Below, in pieces: positions 1 through 12,730 of a stretch of 64,000 bases of DNA. Position 1 is the first letter of the stretch. Each line of letters opens with the position of its first letter. Source of the stretch: Muraenolepis orangiensis. Its lineage: Eukaryota; Chordata; Actinopteri; Gadiformes; Muraenolepididae. Location: NCBI GenBank assembly GCA_027704905.1, contig CM051015.1, positions 18,032,693 through 18,096,692 of the forward strand. Direction: 5' to 3'. The notes below the pieces were generated by a model, which saw only the letters and a list, made by a program, of their open reading frames with translations, made no database searches and had not been told where the DNA came from. Position numbers and translations under genes: made by a program.

Positions 1-133
1 ACTTCCATGTGAACCACTCAACATCGAGAAAGACTGGTTCCTCTCCATGTGGAGACTCCTGAGTCTGACCATTTAAAATGTTACTTTAAGAGGTTGAGCT
101 TCAGAGCAACTCATCAAGCAGCAGCATCAGTAT

Positions 134-345
134 CATTATCATATATAACTCATCATCACCATCACCATCACCATCACCATCACCATCACCATCACCATCA
201 ACACCATCATCATCATCATCATCATCACAACCATATATAACTCATCATCATAACCATCACCATCACCATTATCATAACCATATATAACTCATCACCATCA
301 TCATCATCATCATCATTACCATAACCATTACCATAACCTTATATT
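134..345 (+). repeat. (CAT/CAC)n microsatellite
   Basis: Runs of catcac and catcat interrupted by catatataactcat. Translation gives only poly-His. Confidence 0.97.
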
Positions 346-489
346 CACAACTCATTAGTCTCTGGACTAATTGGATCATCTCGTCCTGTGTGAGTGGCTG
401 CAGGGTGTTGGCAAAATAAGTGGCCGAGTGGCACATTTATTAAAACTATGATTCAAAATGAATATGAAAACATATAACCTTTATTTTAT

Positions 490-752
<263 letters not shown>

Positions 753-1367
753 AACTTTACTACGATCAACTTTCATTGAAGAAACGGTTTTACAGTCAAT
801 ATTCCCACAAACTTTCTCATGTTCAAGCTTCTCGTCTTACCGTTCCTACTTCATCCTCCGTGTGGTTTTACACAAAAGAAAAACCTATTTCAGATGAAAT
901 ACATAGCATATGGAATCCCAAGAGAGGTTGTCGGAGTCTTCACTCATTCAGCATAACACAACGCAGAAAGACACCGCTCACACGCATACCTATTAATGTC
1001 AGGCAGAACCATTCAAGGCTGATACCGGATAAAACTTTCCAATAACCAGATAAAACATTCCAATAAATGATCAACGGATTGTAGCAGGATGAAATTCATC
1101 ATCCCTGCATAATGAGACCTCTCTCATTGCTCTGCACTTGTGAGCCTATCACCTCCGGGAGCACCCTATAAATGGGTGAGTGTCCATTAGGGTGCATCAA
1201 AATACACAATTTCAGATAATTTAAGCGCTGTTCTGTCCTTAGTGTTCCTTGTTTCTTGTTAGGGCCTTTGATGGTAAATCAACCAAATCCACAAAACATA
1301 CGGAACATCTGCAAGCAGCGAAGAGGTTCTGTAGGCCTTTTGGGATAGAACCTTTATTTTATATAAA

Positions 1368-1371
<4 letters not shown>

Positions 1372-1418
<47 letters not shown>

Positions 1419-1528
1419 TATGTATATATATGTATGTATATATATATATATATAATATATAATATATAATATATAATATCATATAAAGTATTATATGTAT
1501 ATTTATATATGTATATATATATATATAT
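1372..1528 (+). repeat. (TA)n microsatellite
   Basis: Second TA run of the module, with ataatatataat variants in the middle. Confidence 0.95.
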
Positions 1529-2040
1529 AGGAACTTTACCACGATCAACTTTCATTGAAGAAATGGTTTTACAGTCAATATTCCCACAAACTTTCTCATG
1601 TTATTTAGAGCAGAAGATTCTCGTCTTACCGTTCCTACTTCATCCTCCGTGTGGTTTTACACAAAAGAAAAACCAATTTCAGATGAAATATATAGCATAT
1701 GGAATCCCAAGAGAGGTTGTCGGACTCTTCATTCATTCAGCATAACACAACGCAGAAAGACACCGCTCACACGCGTACCTATTAGTGTCAGGCTGAACCA
1801 TTCAAGGCTGATACCGGATAAAACTTTCCAATAAATGATCAACGGATTGTAGCAGGATGAAATGCATCATCCCTGCATAATGAGACCTCTCTCATTGCTC
1901 TGCACTTGTGAGCCTATCACCACCGGGAGCACCCTATAAATGGGTGAGTGTCCATTAGGGTGCATCAAAATACACAATTTCAGATAATTGATCTGTCTGG
2001 GTGCATAAATTGTTACCATCACAAGATGTCGCCACCACCC

Positions 2041-2104
2041 TTAGGCTATCATCATCATCATCACCATCATCACCATCATCATCACCATCATCACCATATA
2101 TAAC

Positions 2105-2147
<43 letters not shown>

Positions 2148-2214
2148 TCATCATCATCATCATCACCATCACCTTCATCATCATCATCATCATAACCATA
2201 TATAACTCATCACC

Positions 2215-2285
<71 letters not shown>

Positions 2286-2340
2286 AACCATATATAACTC
2301 ATCACCATCATCATCATCATCATCATCATCATTACCATAT
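2041..2340 (+). repeat. (CAT/CAC)n microsatellite, second block
   Basis: Same units as at 134-345, again interrupted by catatataactcatca. Confidence 0.97.
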
Positions 2341-2755
2341 CCATTACCATAACCTTATATTCTCAACTCAGTCTCTGGACTAATTGGATCATCTCGTCCT
2401 GTGTGAGTGGCTGCAGGGCGTTGGCGAAATAAGTGGCCGAGTGGCACATTTATTAAAACTATGATTCAAAACTAATATGAAAACATATCTTAACATGCAC
2501 GTGCACATGCACGTAACTGCACGTAGGCTATCATCTACTTCCATACCGTGGTCTACATTTAGTTTGACAATAGAAACATTACGAAAGACATTAGTTGCTT
2601 GTTTCACACAGCGCTGTTCTGTCCTTAGTGTTCCTTGTTTCTTGTTAGGGCCTTTGATGGTAAATCAACCAAATCCACAAAACATACGGAACATCTGCAA
2701 GCAGCGAAGAGGTTCTGTAGGCCTTTTGGGATATAACCTTTATTTTATATAAAAT

Positions 2756-2796
2756 ACATATATATATATGTATATATATATACATATATATATATG

Positions 2797-2834
<38 letters not shown>

Positions 2835-2871
2835 ATATATAATATCATAAAAAGTATTATATGTATATTTA

Positions 2872-2905
<34 letters not shown>
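2756..2905 (+). repeat. (TA)n microsatellite
   Basis: Third TA run of the module. Confidence 0.95.
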
Positions 2906-2906
<1 letters not shown>

Positions 2907-3288
2907 GAACTTTACTACGATCAACTTTCATTGACGAAACGGTTTTACAGTCAATATTCCCACAAACTTTCCCATGTTATTTAGAGCAGAAGCTTCTCAT
3001 CTTACCGTTCCTACTTCATCGTCCGTGTGGTTTTACACAAAATAAAAACCTATTTCAGATGAAATACATAGCATATGGAATCCCAAGAGAGGTTGTCGGA
3101 CACTTCATTCATTCAGCATAACACAACGCAGAAAGACACCTCTCACACACGTACCTATTAATGTCAGGCTGTAGCAGGATGTAGCAGGATGAAATGCATC
3201 ATCCCTGCATAATTAGACCTCTCTCATTGCTCTGCACTTGTGAGCCTATCACCACCGGCACCCTATAAATGGGTGAGTGTCCATTAGG

Positions 3289-5545
3289 GTGCATCAAAAT
3301 ACACAATTTCAGATAATTGATCTGTCTGGGTACATAAATTGTTACCATCACAAGATGTCGCCACCACCCTTAGGCTCCCGAGCACCGCAGCCTGGTCTTT
3401 GGTCTGGGTGTCAGCATCATCGATGCAGATGCCATCAGCACTGGCGCCAAGCTGAAGTGGTCGCCAGATTTTGCGGTGCATAATGTACTGTGATGCACAA
3501 CTGCATGCCAAGCGACCAGGTTTGAACGGAGCATTGTCTCGGTTTCAGGCAACCAAGGTCGTTTTGGAGCAGGTGAGGCCATTTTATGGGAAGGCCAATA
3601 TCTCAATGGTGAGAGATCGTCGAGCATGCGACAAGATGGTGGCACTTCGACGCTAACAACAAGTTGCGCCACATTCCCCAGGCCAGGCACTCCAGTGAGG
3701 CTACAGCTCGACTAGTGGATGCTATGGAGCACCGGCTCGACTCCACATTCCCGCTGTGGTCTCCAAATGCCGAGCAGCTGATCAGCAATCCGGAGGACAT
3801 TGCTTTCCTGGCCAGCATGAAGGGCGACAGAGTGGCCACATTTGGAGCGCTCGATACCAAGCTGAAATCCAAGGTGAAGCGGCAACAGGAGCGCGAAGCA
3901 GCCCAGCAGGCACAGCTGACCAAAGAGCAGCAGGAGATGACAGCGACATCCAGCATGTGTGAAGAGGATTGCAATATGCAATAGTGAAGAGGATTGCATC
4001 GCCAATGAAACAGATGCTCCACCGGTGGAGAACACGCCCACCCGCAAGCATAAGAAGACTGGCACCACAGCCTTCATTCCATCTGACATCCTCAGCCAGC
4101 CGAGTCTGTCACTGGCTACACGGTTGAAGATCACACCAATGCAGCAGGCTGCCTTCACCCGCCAGATCGAGGAGTCAGGTGGCAATTGGGAAAAGGTCTT
4201 CACATCCTTTGCAACCGCAAACCACACGGCCGCCACACGCTGGAGGCCATCAGTGAGGAACAGCACCAGCAGTGGACACCACCTCCCATGTGCACCCTGC
4301 ACTGGGACAGCAAGTTGACGCCGAAGCTCACTAATGTGCACCAGTTGGAGGAGCGTCTGACAGTGGTGGTCGGTGATGCAGAGCGGCTCAAACTGCTTGG
4401 TGTTCCAGCCTATATGAAGGGAAATGAGCCATGAGGAATGATCATCGCCCGGCTGACATGCAAGCTGTTGCAGGGGTGGTGCTGCACCGATCAGTTTGTC
4501 AACATAGTATTTGACCCCACCGAACACTGGCCATCTCACGGCAGCCTGCATTGCCATCCAGCTCTCACTGGGTCGACATAAGGACAGTGCCCATTGTCCC
4601 GCTACATTCCTGACAAGGCCGAACCACCGTTCCTGGGCAAGATGCGTGCTGAACTCATTGAGTACACTGCAGGAGTGCTCGACTACAAGCGAGGCGACTA
4701 CCGCAAGTTTGTGCAGCTGTGTCTTATGTATCTGGGTGCAGACGGTAAAGCACACACTCCAGTTCCCTTTCAACGGCCGGGAGCCCTGCACAAGGCACGT
4801 TTGATGGCCAAGCTGCTGTACACTCTCAAGCTGGCCTTGATGGAGCAGCACATTGCGTTGCTTTTCACTACATTGCAGCGGGTGCTGAAGATTTTTTGCC
4901 AACTTCATCACGCACATCTACGCAACGTGGTGGCTGACCTGCGACACGGCCGTAGATGCTGCATGGAATGACCTTACACTCTACCACCATCTGTATGTGT
5001 ACAAGAATGTTGACGAGGGCATTGCAGCATCAGCAATCAAGGCACTGGAACGGCACCTATGGTACCTGACAGGCGAGATGCTGCCCCTGGCACTCTTCAG
5101 CACCAAGGTGCCAGTTGACAGATGCCATCTTTGAGGACAAGCCGAATGACCTCCCCATGCGAGCCCCACAGCTCTGCTTTGGCACTGGCTTCGGTAAGCC
5201 AGAAGTTTCCAACCCTCTCACCAACCAGCATCTTGGCTGACCTCACCAACCCAGACTGCTGGTTCGGCATGCAACAGCTGCACATCGATCCAGCGTTTCT
5301 CTCACTGGATGTAGAGGATTGGGCTGCCAGTGAAGCATTCCAAATGGGTGCGGTGAATATACGTGCCATAAATGTTGTGAATGACTGTGCTGAGCGTGGC
5401 GTTAAACTCCCATCAGACTTTGTGGCAGCAGCCAGGAGCGAGGAGCACCTGCAGAATGTGCTGCAGGCAGTTGAGCATGATCACTCTAAACAGCCAAATC
5501 TGCGCCACTGCAAGTGCAAGCTGGACCAGGATTCTTGAGACACCC
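3289..5545 (+). pseudogene. Unclassified element A, decayed gene
   Basis: Frames in order read H-S-S-E-A-T-A-R-L-V-D-A-M-E and G-A-L-D-T-K-L-K-S-K-V-K-R (3664-3984), T-R-K-H-K-K-T-G-T-T-A-F-I-P-S-D (3959-4200), T-L-H-W-D-S-K-L-T-P (4280-4434), F-Q-R-P-G-A-L-H-K-A-R-L-M-A-K-L-L (4594-4971) and I-N-V-V-N-D-C-A-E-R-G-V-K-L (5122-5538). Together they trace one long protein broken by frameshifts. It resembles repeated uncharacterised proteins of invertebrates. I recognise no transposase motif. A partial second copy at 47.4 kb starts with the same non-coding text, supporting a mobile element. Confidence 0.68.
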
Positions 5546-5599
5546 TAAAAACTATTTCAAAGTTGTGATTTTTGTTCTTGAATAAATAAATGCAGCCGG

Positions 5600-7560
5600 C
5601 GCAGGTATGTTGTCAGTAGCTTCATTTGTTTGCGTCGAAATTGCCATCAATTATATTGATTAACATTTGTACGTCTATAGATCCTTGCGAGGGATTACTG
5701 TGTTAAACGGCTCGCTATTCCTGCTTGCACTATTTCCTGCCACACGAGTGTAAAGCTCTCCTCTCCCGGTCTCCCAGCCTGATTGGTATGTACGGCTATT
5801 CATTAGCATTTGCCTGTTCTCCATCATAGTAATGCTTAAAGTAACTTGTGTGTTTGTGTGACCAATCCTCTGTATATCTTTTCAGCGTTAGGAGAAACGC
5901 TGCTATTTTGCCTGCACGCTGCTTTGCCTCCATGTTGTGCCATTGTTAAATTGCATCTGTGCTGCTGTCCTGCTGTCCTGCCGTGCCCCGCTGCCGGTGT
6001 TCGTCTGCTGTGTCAAATGCATGCGCTATCTGGGATCGGTACTCCACCGGACTGCATGCTGGCCGAACATCGTGTAGAGCTACCAGCACTGGACTATTAC
6101 AGGGCTGACAGCCTTGCACTCTTTTAGGGCTAAGGCCAGACTCTTAATTTGTATGAGTGGACTGTGGGGTTCATTACCTTATTTCATCCTAATCTCATAT
6201 TGTTTGAACATATTGCTTTATATGGGTTTTGTTTATTTTGGTTATTGTGTGTTTTGGATTTTGTTTTTTGGTATTGACATTATTTAGTTTGAATATTTGA
6301 GCCAGGTTTGCCTTATTTACTTTATTTTGTGTTTATTTTCTACATCATTTGATTTACTTAAATGTAATCCCACTGATTGTGTTTCCCCCTTGTCTCCTCT
6401 CCAGTTGCTGAGAACTCAAGGTGGTACTGGTGTCCTGGGTTGTGGCTTCCCCTTCTGTGTGTGCTGTGCTCCTCCCGGGTTTTGATTTTCCTTTCGTGTG
6501 CATGGGTTTTTGTGATCACGTGTGACTGGGGTGACTTTGTTTCTGATTTGGGATTCCCCTCACCACTTGTCAACCCTTCCCCACTGGTAAGTCTCAGCTT
6601 CTGGTTAGGTTCCCTCCCCCTTTTGTCGTCTTAACCTGTGTGATTGTTTCATGAAATAGTCTTTTAAATTTATTGTGTAATAAATTGTGAACTTTTGATA
6701 AATTAGAAACACGTCTCATGCCCCTCAGTAAGCGGACCTGACTTACTGTTGCAAGACATCACATTATTTCCAAGGTGCCGTTGTCTGGCTTTTACGATTA
6801 ATTATTGGAGAATATTCCACCCACTAGACTACCAGTCGCTACAGTATTTTTATAAATCATTTTATAAATACATATAAGCTGCCTGGACGCGTCGACACAC
6901 TGGACGTTTGAGACAGTGACACCGGCATGGTTTGCCGACATGGTGGAGACACTACGTTCTCGAACAGTAAAAGCTAATAAAAACCACTAAAACAAGCAAA
7001 AACCAAAAAGGCTAAAACCAATAAATAATATAAAAGTTGGAAAATAACTTGCCTTGACATGGAGACAATGTAATCCTTGAAGAGGAAATTAGGGCACAAA
7101 GACAAAGCAATTACCTTCAACAAAGAATGGGTAGAATCTCTTGTTTTACACCAATGCCACTACAGCATTTGTGTAGCATCTGCTAGAAGTGCCAATATCT
7201 CGGCTTCTTAAGCCACTTAAAAGGTCAATCTTGGTGTCAAAATATACATTTGTGGGTCAGGGAATGCATTTAAGCTCTTGAGAAAATCATTATGTGACTT
7301 TTGTTTGCCAATATATCAATATTTTGTCCATTCGGGCTCATTCTAGACCCATTGGACCCATAACTGAAAGTAAATAACATAAATGACTAGCTTACATTAG
7401 CTGCTTGCATTTCTAGGTGCTTCCTAGCTAGCTAGCTGGCTTGCTAGTTACAATATATTGATTAGGTGTTTTCTTTTGTTTAGCATGCTATTCCCTGCTG
7501 TGTAATAATGCATATGGTAATGATGATGAGTCCATGAAATTGTGAAATGAGATGATAAAA
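5600..7560. other. No gene recognised
   Basis: About 2 kb of T-rich sequence with short open frames (5846-6127, 6377-6634) that match no family I know. At 6670-6700 aataaattgtgaac could be a poly(A) signal of a decayed element. No tandem repeats beyond a gctagctagctgg run at 7425. Confidence 0.5.
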
Positions 7561-7729
7561 TTAGAAACAATTGTTAACTGTACCTCTAAGTTGTCAAGGG
7601 ATATACTGTGGATATATATGGGATATACTGTGTCCAGCACAGTATATATATACACTAATATATTTTTTATGTTGCATTGTATGTCTCGTGCACATTATGG
7701 ATTGGGCATTGTGTATTGTATGCCAACAG

Positions 7730-8465
7730 CCTACCACTGAAACACTCCGATGCCCTTTAAATGCAAGCAGACTTGAAGACCTTTCTAATCCATACAAATC
7801 CTTCCTGGACAATGTGAACCCTTTCAGGGAGCTAAATAAACTGCCAGTACCACTCACTTTTGAAGAGACCGTTGATGATCAAAGCTCTGCTGACTCCCAG
7901 GCCTGCCTTACTGTCTCACAGACCATCCTGTTTAACTGTAAGAAGAGGGCCAAAACTGGCAAATCTCGACATTCATTGGATTATGAACCACCCTTGCCCC
8001 TTTACATGGGATTCAGTGTGCACATGCAGACCAGGTCAAATCAATTGATTGGACAGCTGTATGAGTTGGGCATCAGTGTAAGCTATGATCGGGTTGTTGG
8101 TTGTCTGGCTACTGCTACCTGTGAGAACATTGCGAAGAATAGTGTTGTGTGTCCTGCTCAGCTACGTAAAGGGCTCTACAACAAGATGAACAATGATTAT
8201 GATTATGATTAACAACCTTAATCATAACCCATCAAGTACCACAGCTAAAGGGTCCTTCCATGGCACAGGCATCAGTTTCTTTCAGTTTCCCTCCAAGTCC
8301 AACGTGGGACACTTTCAGGATGGAATGGACATGCCATCGCCAGAAACAAAGAAGAATCATTGGTTGCCTGACAACTTCACACTGTGCCGGCATTTGCACT
8401 CAAGAAGGCCAATGTGGCTGTTCCCCAGACACCCAATCAGATTACAGCATTTGAGGGACACCTGA
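7730..8465 (+). pseudogene. Unclassified element B, N-terminal part
   Basis: An open stretch to about 8212 reads F-L-D-N-V-N-P-F-R-E-L-N-K-L-P and Y-E-P-P-L-P-L-Y-M-G-F-S-V-H. After a stop it continues in another frame with L-N-H-N-P-S-S-T-T-A-K-G-S-F-H-G-T-G-I-S, a hallmark of a repeated uncharacterised protein family in fish genomes. No enzymatic motif is recognised. Confidence 0.65.
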
Positions 8466-8506
8466 GTAGAGCGCTTATGAAAGAGAGATGTTGGATTGAG
8501 CATTCA

Positions 8507-11500
8507 CTCAAGCCAAGTCAAGTCAAGTTTATTGTCACTTCACAGTTTACAGTTTAGTATAAAGCAGTGATGTGAAATTCTTGTGTGCAATACCCGACGA
8601 CAGACAGCAGTTATAGAATAAGATAAAAGATAAAAATAGAATAAAAAATAGAATAAAAAATAGAATAAGGAATATAAAATAAAAATAAAAAATGCAATTT
8701 ATAAAATGCAAAAATCAGCACAGAAAAGAGCAATATATATATATAAATCAATGTAATAAAATATACATTGTTATATGTTATACGCCCTTGTTCAGCAGCC
8801 TGATGGCCTGACTGTGGAAGCTATCTCTAAGCCTATTTGTACGACACTTGATACTGCGGTATCGCCTGCCTGACGGTAATAGTGAGTAAAGTTCGTGGCT
8901 GGGGTGGGCATTGTCTTTTATAATTCTTTTGGCCTTGGCCACGCACCGCTGGTTGTAAATGTCCAGGAGGGAGGGGAGCTCACCTCCAACGATATACTGG
9001 GCCGTCCGCACCACCCTTTGAAGCGCTCTGCGCTCGAGTGCCGTGCAGTTCCCGTACCAGGCGGTGATACACCCTGTCAGAACACTCTCGATGGTACCGT
9101 TGTAGAATGTTCTCAGGATGCGGGGGCCCATGCTGAATTTCTTCAGACGCCTGAGAAAATACAGGCGTTGTTGGGCCTTTTTCACCACGTGTGTGGTGTG
9201 CGTGGACCATGTGAGGTCCTCGGAGATGTGCACGCCGAGGAACTTGAAGCTGCTGACCCTCTCTACTGCAACGCCGTCGATGGAGATAGGGCTGTGCTCT
9301 CCCCTCTGCCTCCTGAAGTCCACGATCAGCTCCTTGGTCTTCTTGACGTTGAGGGCGAGGCTGTTCTCCTGGCACCACTGCTCCAGCGATCCGACCTCCT
9401 CCCTGTAGGCTGTCTCGTCGTCGCCGGCGATCAGGCCCATCACTGTCGTGTCGTCAGCAAACTTGACGATGACGTTGGAGCTGTGCATAGCCATGCAGTC
9501 GTGGGTGTAGAGGGAGTAGAGGAGAGGGCTCAGCACGCATCCCTGGGGGGCTCCCGTGTTGAGGGTCAGTGGCTCTGATGTGGTGCTGCCCATCCTCACC
9601 ACCTGGCGGCGGTCCGACAGGAGGTTCAGTATCCAGCTGCACATGGATGGGGGTACGCCTAGACCTCTCAGCTTGGTGTCGAGCTTGGCAGGAACTATTG
9701 TGTTGAATGCTGAGCTGTAGTCCACAAACAGCATTCGCACATAACAGTTCTTCCCCTCCAAGTGGGAAAGGGCAGTGTGGAGGGCCATGGCAATTGCGTC
9801 GTCCGTGGATCTATTTTGACGATATGCAAATTGCCATGGGTCCAGCGTGGTAGGTAACACGGAGCAAATAAAGTCCTTGACCAACCTCTCGAAGCATTTG
9901 CTAACGATCGAGGTGAGGGCCACAGGTCTGTAGTCATTCAGGCATGTTACCTTGGTTTGTTTAGGGACAGGCACGATGGTGGATATCTTGAAGACCGCGG
10001 GGACAACAGCCTGGGACAGGGAGAGGTTGAAGATGTCTGCAAAGACTCCTGCCAACTGGTCTGCGCATGCTCTGAGGACGCGGCCCGGGATGTCGTCGGG
10101 GCCTGCCGCCTTACGGATGTTCAGCCGCTTAAAGGTGCGGCGCACATCCGCCTCTGAGATGCGCAGCTGGCTGGTCTCCCCAGTCGGTGCTGGCTTCGGC
10201 GGGCTGCCGTTTACGTCGAACCGAGCAAAAAATGTATTTAGCTCTCCTGGGAGGGAGGTAGAGGAGTTCTCTACACAACTGGTTCTCCCTCTGAAGTTCG
10301 TTATATTCTGCAGCCCCTGCCACATACCCCTCGCATCGTGTTTCTTGAATTTATCTTCCACTCTGTCCTTATACTCCCGCTTGGCAGTGACGATGGTCTT
10401 ACGGAGGTCGTAACGGGCTCTCGTATATTCCTCCGTATTCCCGGAACCAAAGGCGGCGTTACGCGCATGTAGGGCAGCGCGAACATCGCCGTTAATCCAC
10501 GGTTTCTGGTTGGGATATATCCGAACCGACTTGGTCGGAACAACGTCATCTATGCACTTCTTGATGAACCCGGTGACCGACGACGCGTACTCGTTGATGT
10601 TATTGTCCGAGGCAACGCGGAACATGTGCCAGTCAGCGTGATCAAAACAATCCTGCAGCGTAGAATCTGATTGGTCCGACCAGCATTGGACCTCCCTCAC
10701 AGCGATCGGTTGCTGCTTCAGTCTCTGCCTATAGGCGGGGAGTAGCTGGATAGAGCGGTGATCTGATTTGCCGAACGGTGGGCGGAGGAGGGCCTTGTAG
10801 CCATCGCGGAAGGGAGTGTAGCAGTGGTCGAGGATCCGCTCGCCCCGTGTGTTGCTCTTTATGTGTTGGTAGAACTTCGGGAGAACCTTCTTCAGGTTCG
10901 CCTTGTTGAAGTCCCCCGCTACGATGAGAGCAGCCTCGGGGTGGGCCGACTCCTGTTCGCTGATAGCCCCGTACAGTTCCTTCAGCGCTGTGTCCGTGTT
11001 GGCTTGTGGGGGAATGTAAACAGCGGTCACGGTTACCGCTGTAAACTCCCGAGGTAGCCAGTATGGACGGCACATAAGCATCAGGTACTCCAGGTCCGGG
11101 GAACAGAAAGACTTGAGGGGATGTACATGGCTTTGGTTGCACCAAGATCTGTTTATCATGAGACATACCCCCCCTCCGCGATCTTTACCGGAGAGAGCCT
11201 TTGTTCTGTCCGCCCGGTGTACGGAAAATCCCGTCGGCTCGATGGCTGCGTCGGTAACCCCCTCCGACATCCATGTCTCCGTAAGGCAGATAATGCAATT
11301 GTCCCTAGTTTCCCGGTGGAATTGAATACGAGCCTGTAGTTCGCTTAACTTATTGTCCAGAGACTGTACATTAGCCAGTAGAATGGTGGGTAGTGGGGGG
11401 CGATCGGATCGACATCTCAGCCTGACTAGCACGCCGGCTCGCTTCCCTCGCTTCCTCCGGCGACGCTTGCGCGTAATCGTGCCCAAAATGGACGGAGATA

Positions 11501-11735
11501 ATCCAGCTGTGACTTCGGGCGGGACGTCCGAGTCGAAAGAGTGAAAAAACTCCGGTAGGCGGCGAGCGACTGTCGATCTGATCTCCCAAAGTGTGCAGAA
11601 GTTATAAGTGAACTTGCTGCTAACATCCTGAACTAAAAAAGTTGCAATAAAAAGAATAAATAACAAAAAACTGCGTCGTCGTGCGGGAGCTCGCGACACG
11701 GCAGCCATCTCGTACGGCGCCATACTCCAATTAAG
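8507..11735 (-). mobile_element. Rex1/Babar-like LINE, near full length
   Basis: The 3' tail (caagtcaagtcaagtttatt complement) is at the left and a 981-codon EN-RT frame spans 8778-11723. Only about a dozen bases precede the frame on the right, so the 5' UTR is short or truncated. It splits element B. Two more tails and one truncated copy lie at 22.7-23.8 kb. Confidence 0.9.
8778..11723 (-). CDS. Rex1/Babar-like endonuclease-reverse transcriptase, intact 981-codon frame
   Basis: Acts in target-primed reverse transcription: the AP-endonuclease nicks DNA and the RT copies element RNA there. The endonuclease spans about residues 110-330: L-L-A-N-V-Q-S-L, C-L-T-E-T-W, V-A-G-D-F-N-K and G-K-S-D-H-R-S are visible with their catalytic Glu, Asp/Asn and Asp-His. 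The RT spans about 520-800, with A-A-G-P-D-D-I-P-G, D-Y-R-P-V-A-L, F-V-D-Y-S-S-A-F (motif A), G-A-P-Q-G-C-V-L-S-P and F-A-D-D-T-T (motif C). No stop or frameshift is seen, unlike other elements in the window. The first Met (11723) precedes a hydrophobic stretch; Met at residue 6 is an alternative start. Confidence 0.9.
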   Translation of the reverse strand: MAPYEMAAVSRAPARRRSFLLFILFIATFLVQDVSSKFTYNFCTLWEIRSTVARRLPEFFHSFDSDVPPEVTAGLSPSILGTITRKRRRRKRGKRAGVLVRLRCRSDRPPLPTILLANVQSLDNKLSELQARIQFHRETRDNCIICLTETWMSEGVTDAAIEPTGFSVHRADRTKALSGKDRGGGVCLMINRSWCNQSHVHPLKSFCSPDLEYLMLMCRPYWLPREFTAVTVTAVYIPPQANTDTALKELYGAISEQESAHPEAALIVAGDFNKANLKKVLPKFYQHIKSNTRGERILDHCYTPFRDGYKALLRPPFGKSDHRSIQLLPAYRQRLKQQPIAVREVQCWSDQSDSTLQDCFDHADWHMFRVASDNNINEYASSVTGFIKKCIDDVVPTKSVRIYPNQKPWINGDVRAALHARNAAFGSGNTEEYTRARYDLRKTIVTAKREYKDRVEDKFKKHDARGMWQGLQNITNFRGRTSCVENSSTSLPGELNTFFARFDVNGSPPKPAPTGETSQLRISEADVRRTFKRLNIRKAAGPDDIPGRVLRACADQLAGVFADIFNLSLSQAVVPAVFKISTIVPVPKQTKVTCLNDYRPVALTSIVSKCFERLVKDFICSVLPTTLDPWQFAYRQNRSTDDAIAMALHTALSHLEGKNCYVRMLFVDYSSAFNTIVPAKLDTKLRGLGVPPSMCSWILNLLSDRRQVVRMGSTTSEPLTLNTGAPQGCVLSPLLYSLYTHDCMAMHSSNVIVKFADDTTVMGLIAGDDETAYREEVGSLEQWCQENSLALNVKKTKELIVDFRRQRGEHSPISIDGVAVERVSSFKFLGVHISEDLTWSTHTTHVVKKAQQRLYFLRRLKKFSMGPRILRTFYNGTIESVLTGCITAWYGNCTALERRALQRVVRTAQYIVGGELPSLLDIYNQRCVAKAKRIIKDNAHPSHELYSLLPSGRRYRSIKCRTNRLRDSFHSQAIRLLNKGV

Positions 11736-11754
11736 CTGATCAAAAAGGAGGAGA

Positions 11755-12322
11755 TAGACAAGGGGGACATTGTGGCCTCTACAAGATATGTCAGATGATT
11801 TACTGCCCGCTCTTACACAACTCCTGCCACTGTTCTATGAGAAGGCTGCTACAGCTTCCATGATCAAGCATGGGATGGATGTACATTGTGAAGCCACACA
11901 GTTTCTGAATCCTGAATCCTGAAAGATCCCAGTAATGGCTGTGGATGCACCACTGTATGCACTGGCCAAATATGTCCAGTGGAACTGGCCTAACACATGT
12001 TGAGGACAAGTATGTAGTCATGCTTGGTGGTCTACATATTGAAATGGCAATGTGGCAATGTGGAAATGGCAACATATGGGGACTACTTGGAGGCCTCTGG
12101 ATGGACCACTGCACTGACTAAGGCCGGTATTGCATCCTCTGGCACAGTCGACTCTTTCCTCAAAGCGTCCCACCTCACTAGGACAAGACATGCCCACCAA
12201 GTGAGTGCTCTGGCATTGGCGAAGCTGCAGCAGGATGCCTTCTTGGACATGGTGACTGATGATGAGAAGACCAAAGAAGCTTGGAGACAAGATATGATCA
12301 CCAAGGCTACAAACAAGATTTA
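11755..12322 (+). pseudogene. Unclassified element B, middle part
   Basis: Frames read L-T-Q-L-L-P-L-F-Y-E-K-A-A-T-A and I-K-H-G-M-D-V-H, then V-M-A-V-D-A-P-L-Y-A-L-A-K-Y-V-Q-W, then G-D-Y-L-E-A-S-G-W-T-T-A-L-T and A-S-H-L-T-R-T-R-H-A-H-Q-V. It continues the protein started at 7730-8465 after the LINE. At least one stop and several frameshifts interrupt it. Confidence 0.65.
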
Positions 12323-12362
12323 AGGCTGCGCAAAGGCTGCGCAAGGCTCCTGCGCAGCCTTT

Positions 12363-12728
12363 TCAGTGAGAAAAGGCCGAATCCTCCTGATGTTGTTGCT
12401 CCTGTAGGAGGAATCTGCAGGAGCGTGTCACCGATGCAATGTTTGCCGAGAACGACAGTTGGTCGTCCAGGGTCACACCCAGGTTCCTTACGGTCCGAGT
12501 AGGTGTCACCACAGCATCATCAATGGTGACAGCCAGGTCTCGGTGCGGACAGCCCTTTGCCGGGAAGAAAACTAGCTCAGTCTTGTCCAGGATAAGCTTT
12601 AGGTGGTAAATTGACATCCTCTTTGAGATGTCTGCTAAGCACGCGGCAATGCGTGTTTCAACGTGCGTGTCCGAGGGGAGAAAGGACAAGACCAGTTGGG
12701 TGTCGTCAGCATAGCAGTGGTAGGATAA
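12363..12728 (-). pseudogene. L2-like RT fragment inserted in element B
   Basis: The minus strand encodes Y-H-C-Y-A-D-D-T-Q-L-V-L-S, L-I-L-D-K-T-E-L-V-F and R-N-L-G-V-T-L-D-D-Q-L-S, an RT palm fragment close to the L2 copy at 16.8 kb. Just left of it, 12324-12365 holds tandem and palindromic ggctgcgcaa copies. Confidence 0.85.
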
Positions 12729-12730
12729 GT

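Noticed and set aside
49..240. Poly-histidine open frame
   Set aside because: It is the CAT/CAC microsatellite read in one frame.
8895..9578. 227-codon plus-strand open frame
   Set aside because: It is the antisense shadow of the Rex1-like RT. The same shadow appears at 23238-23732.
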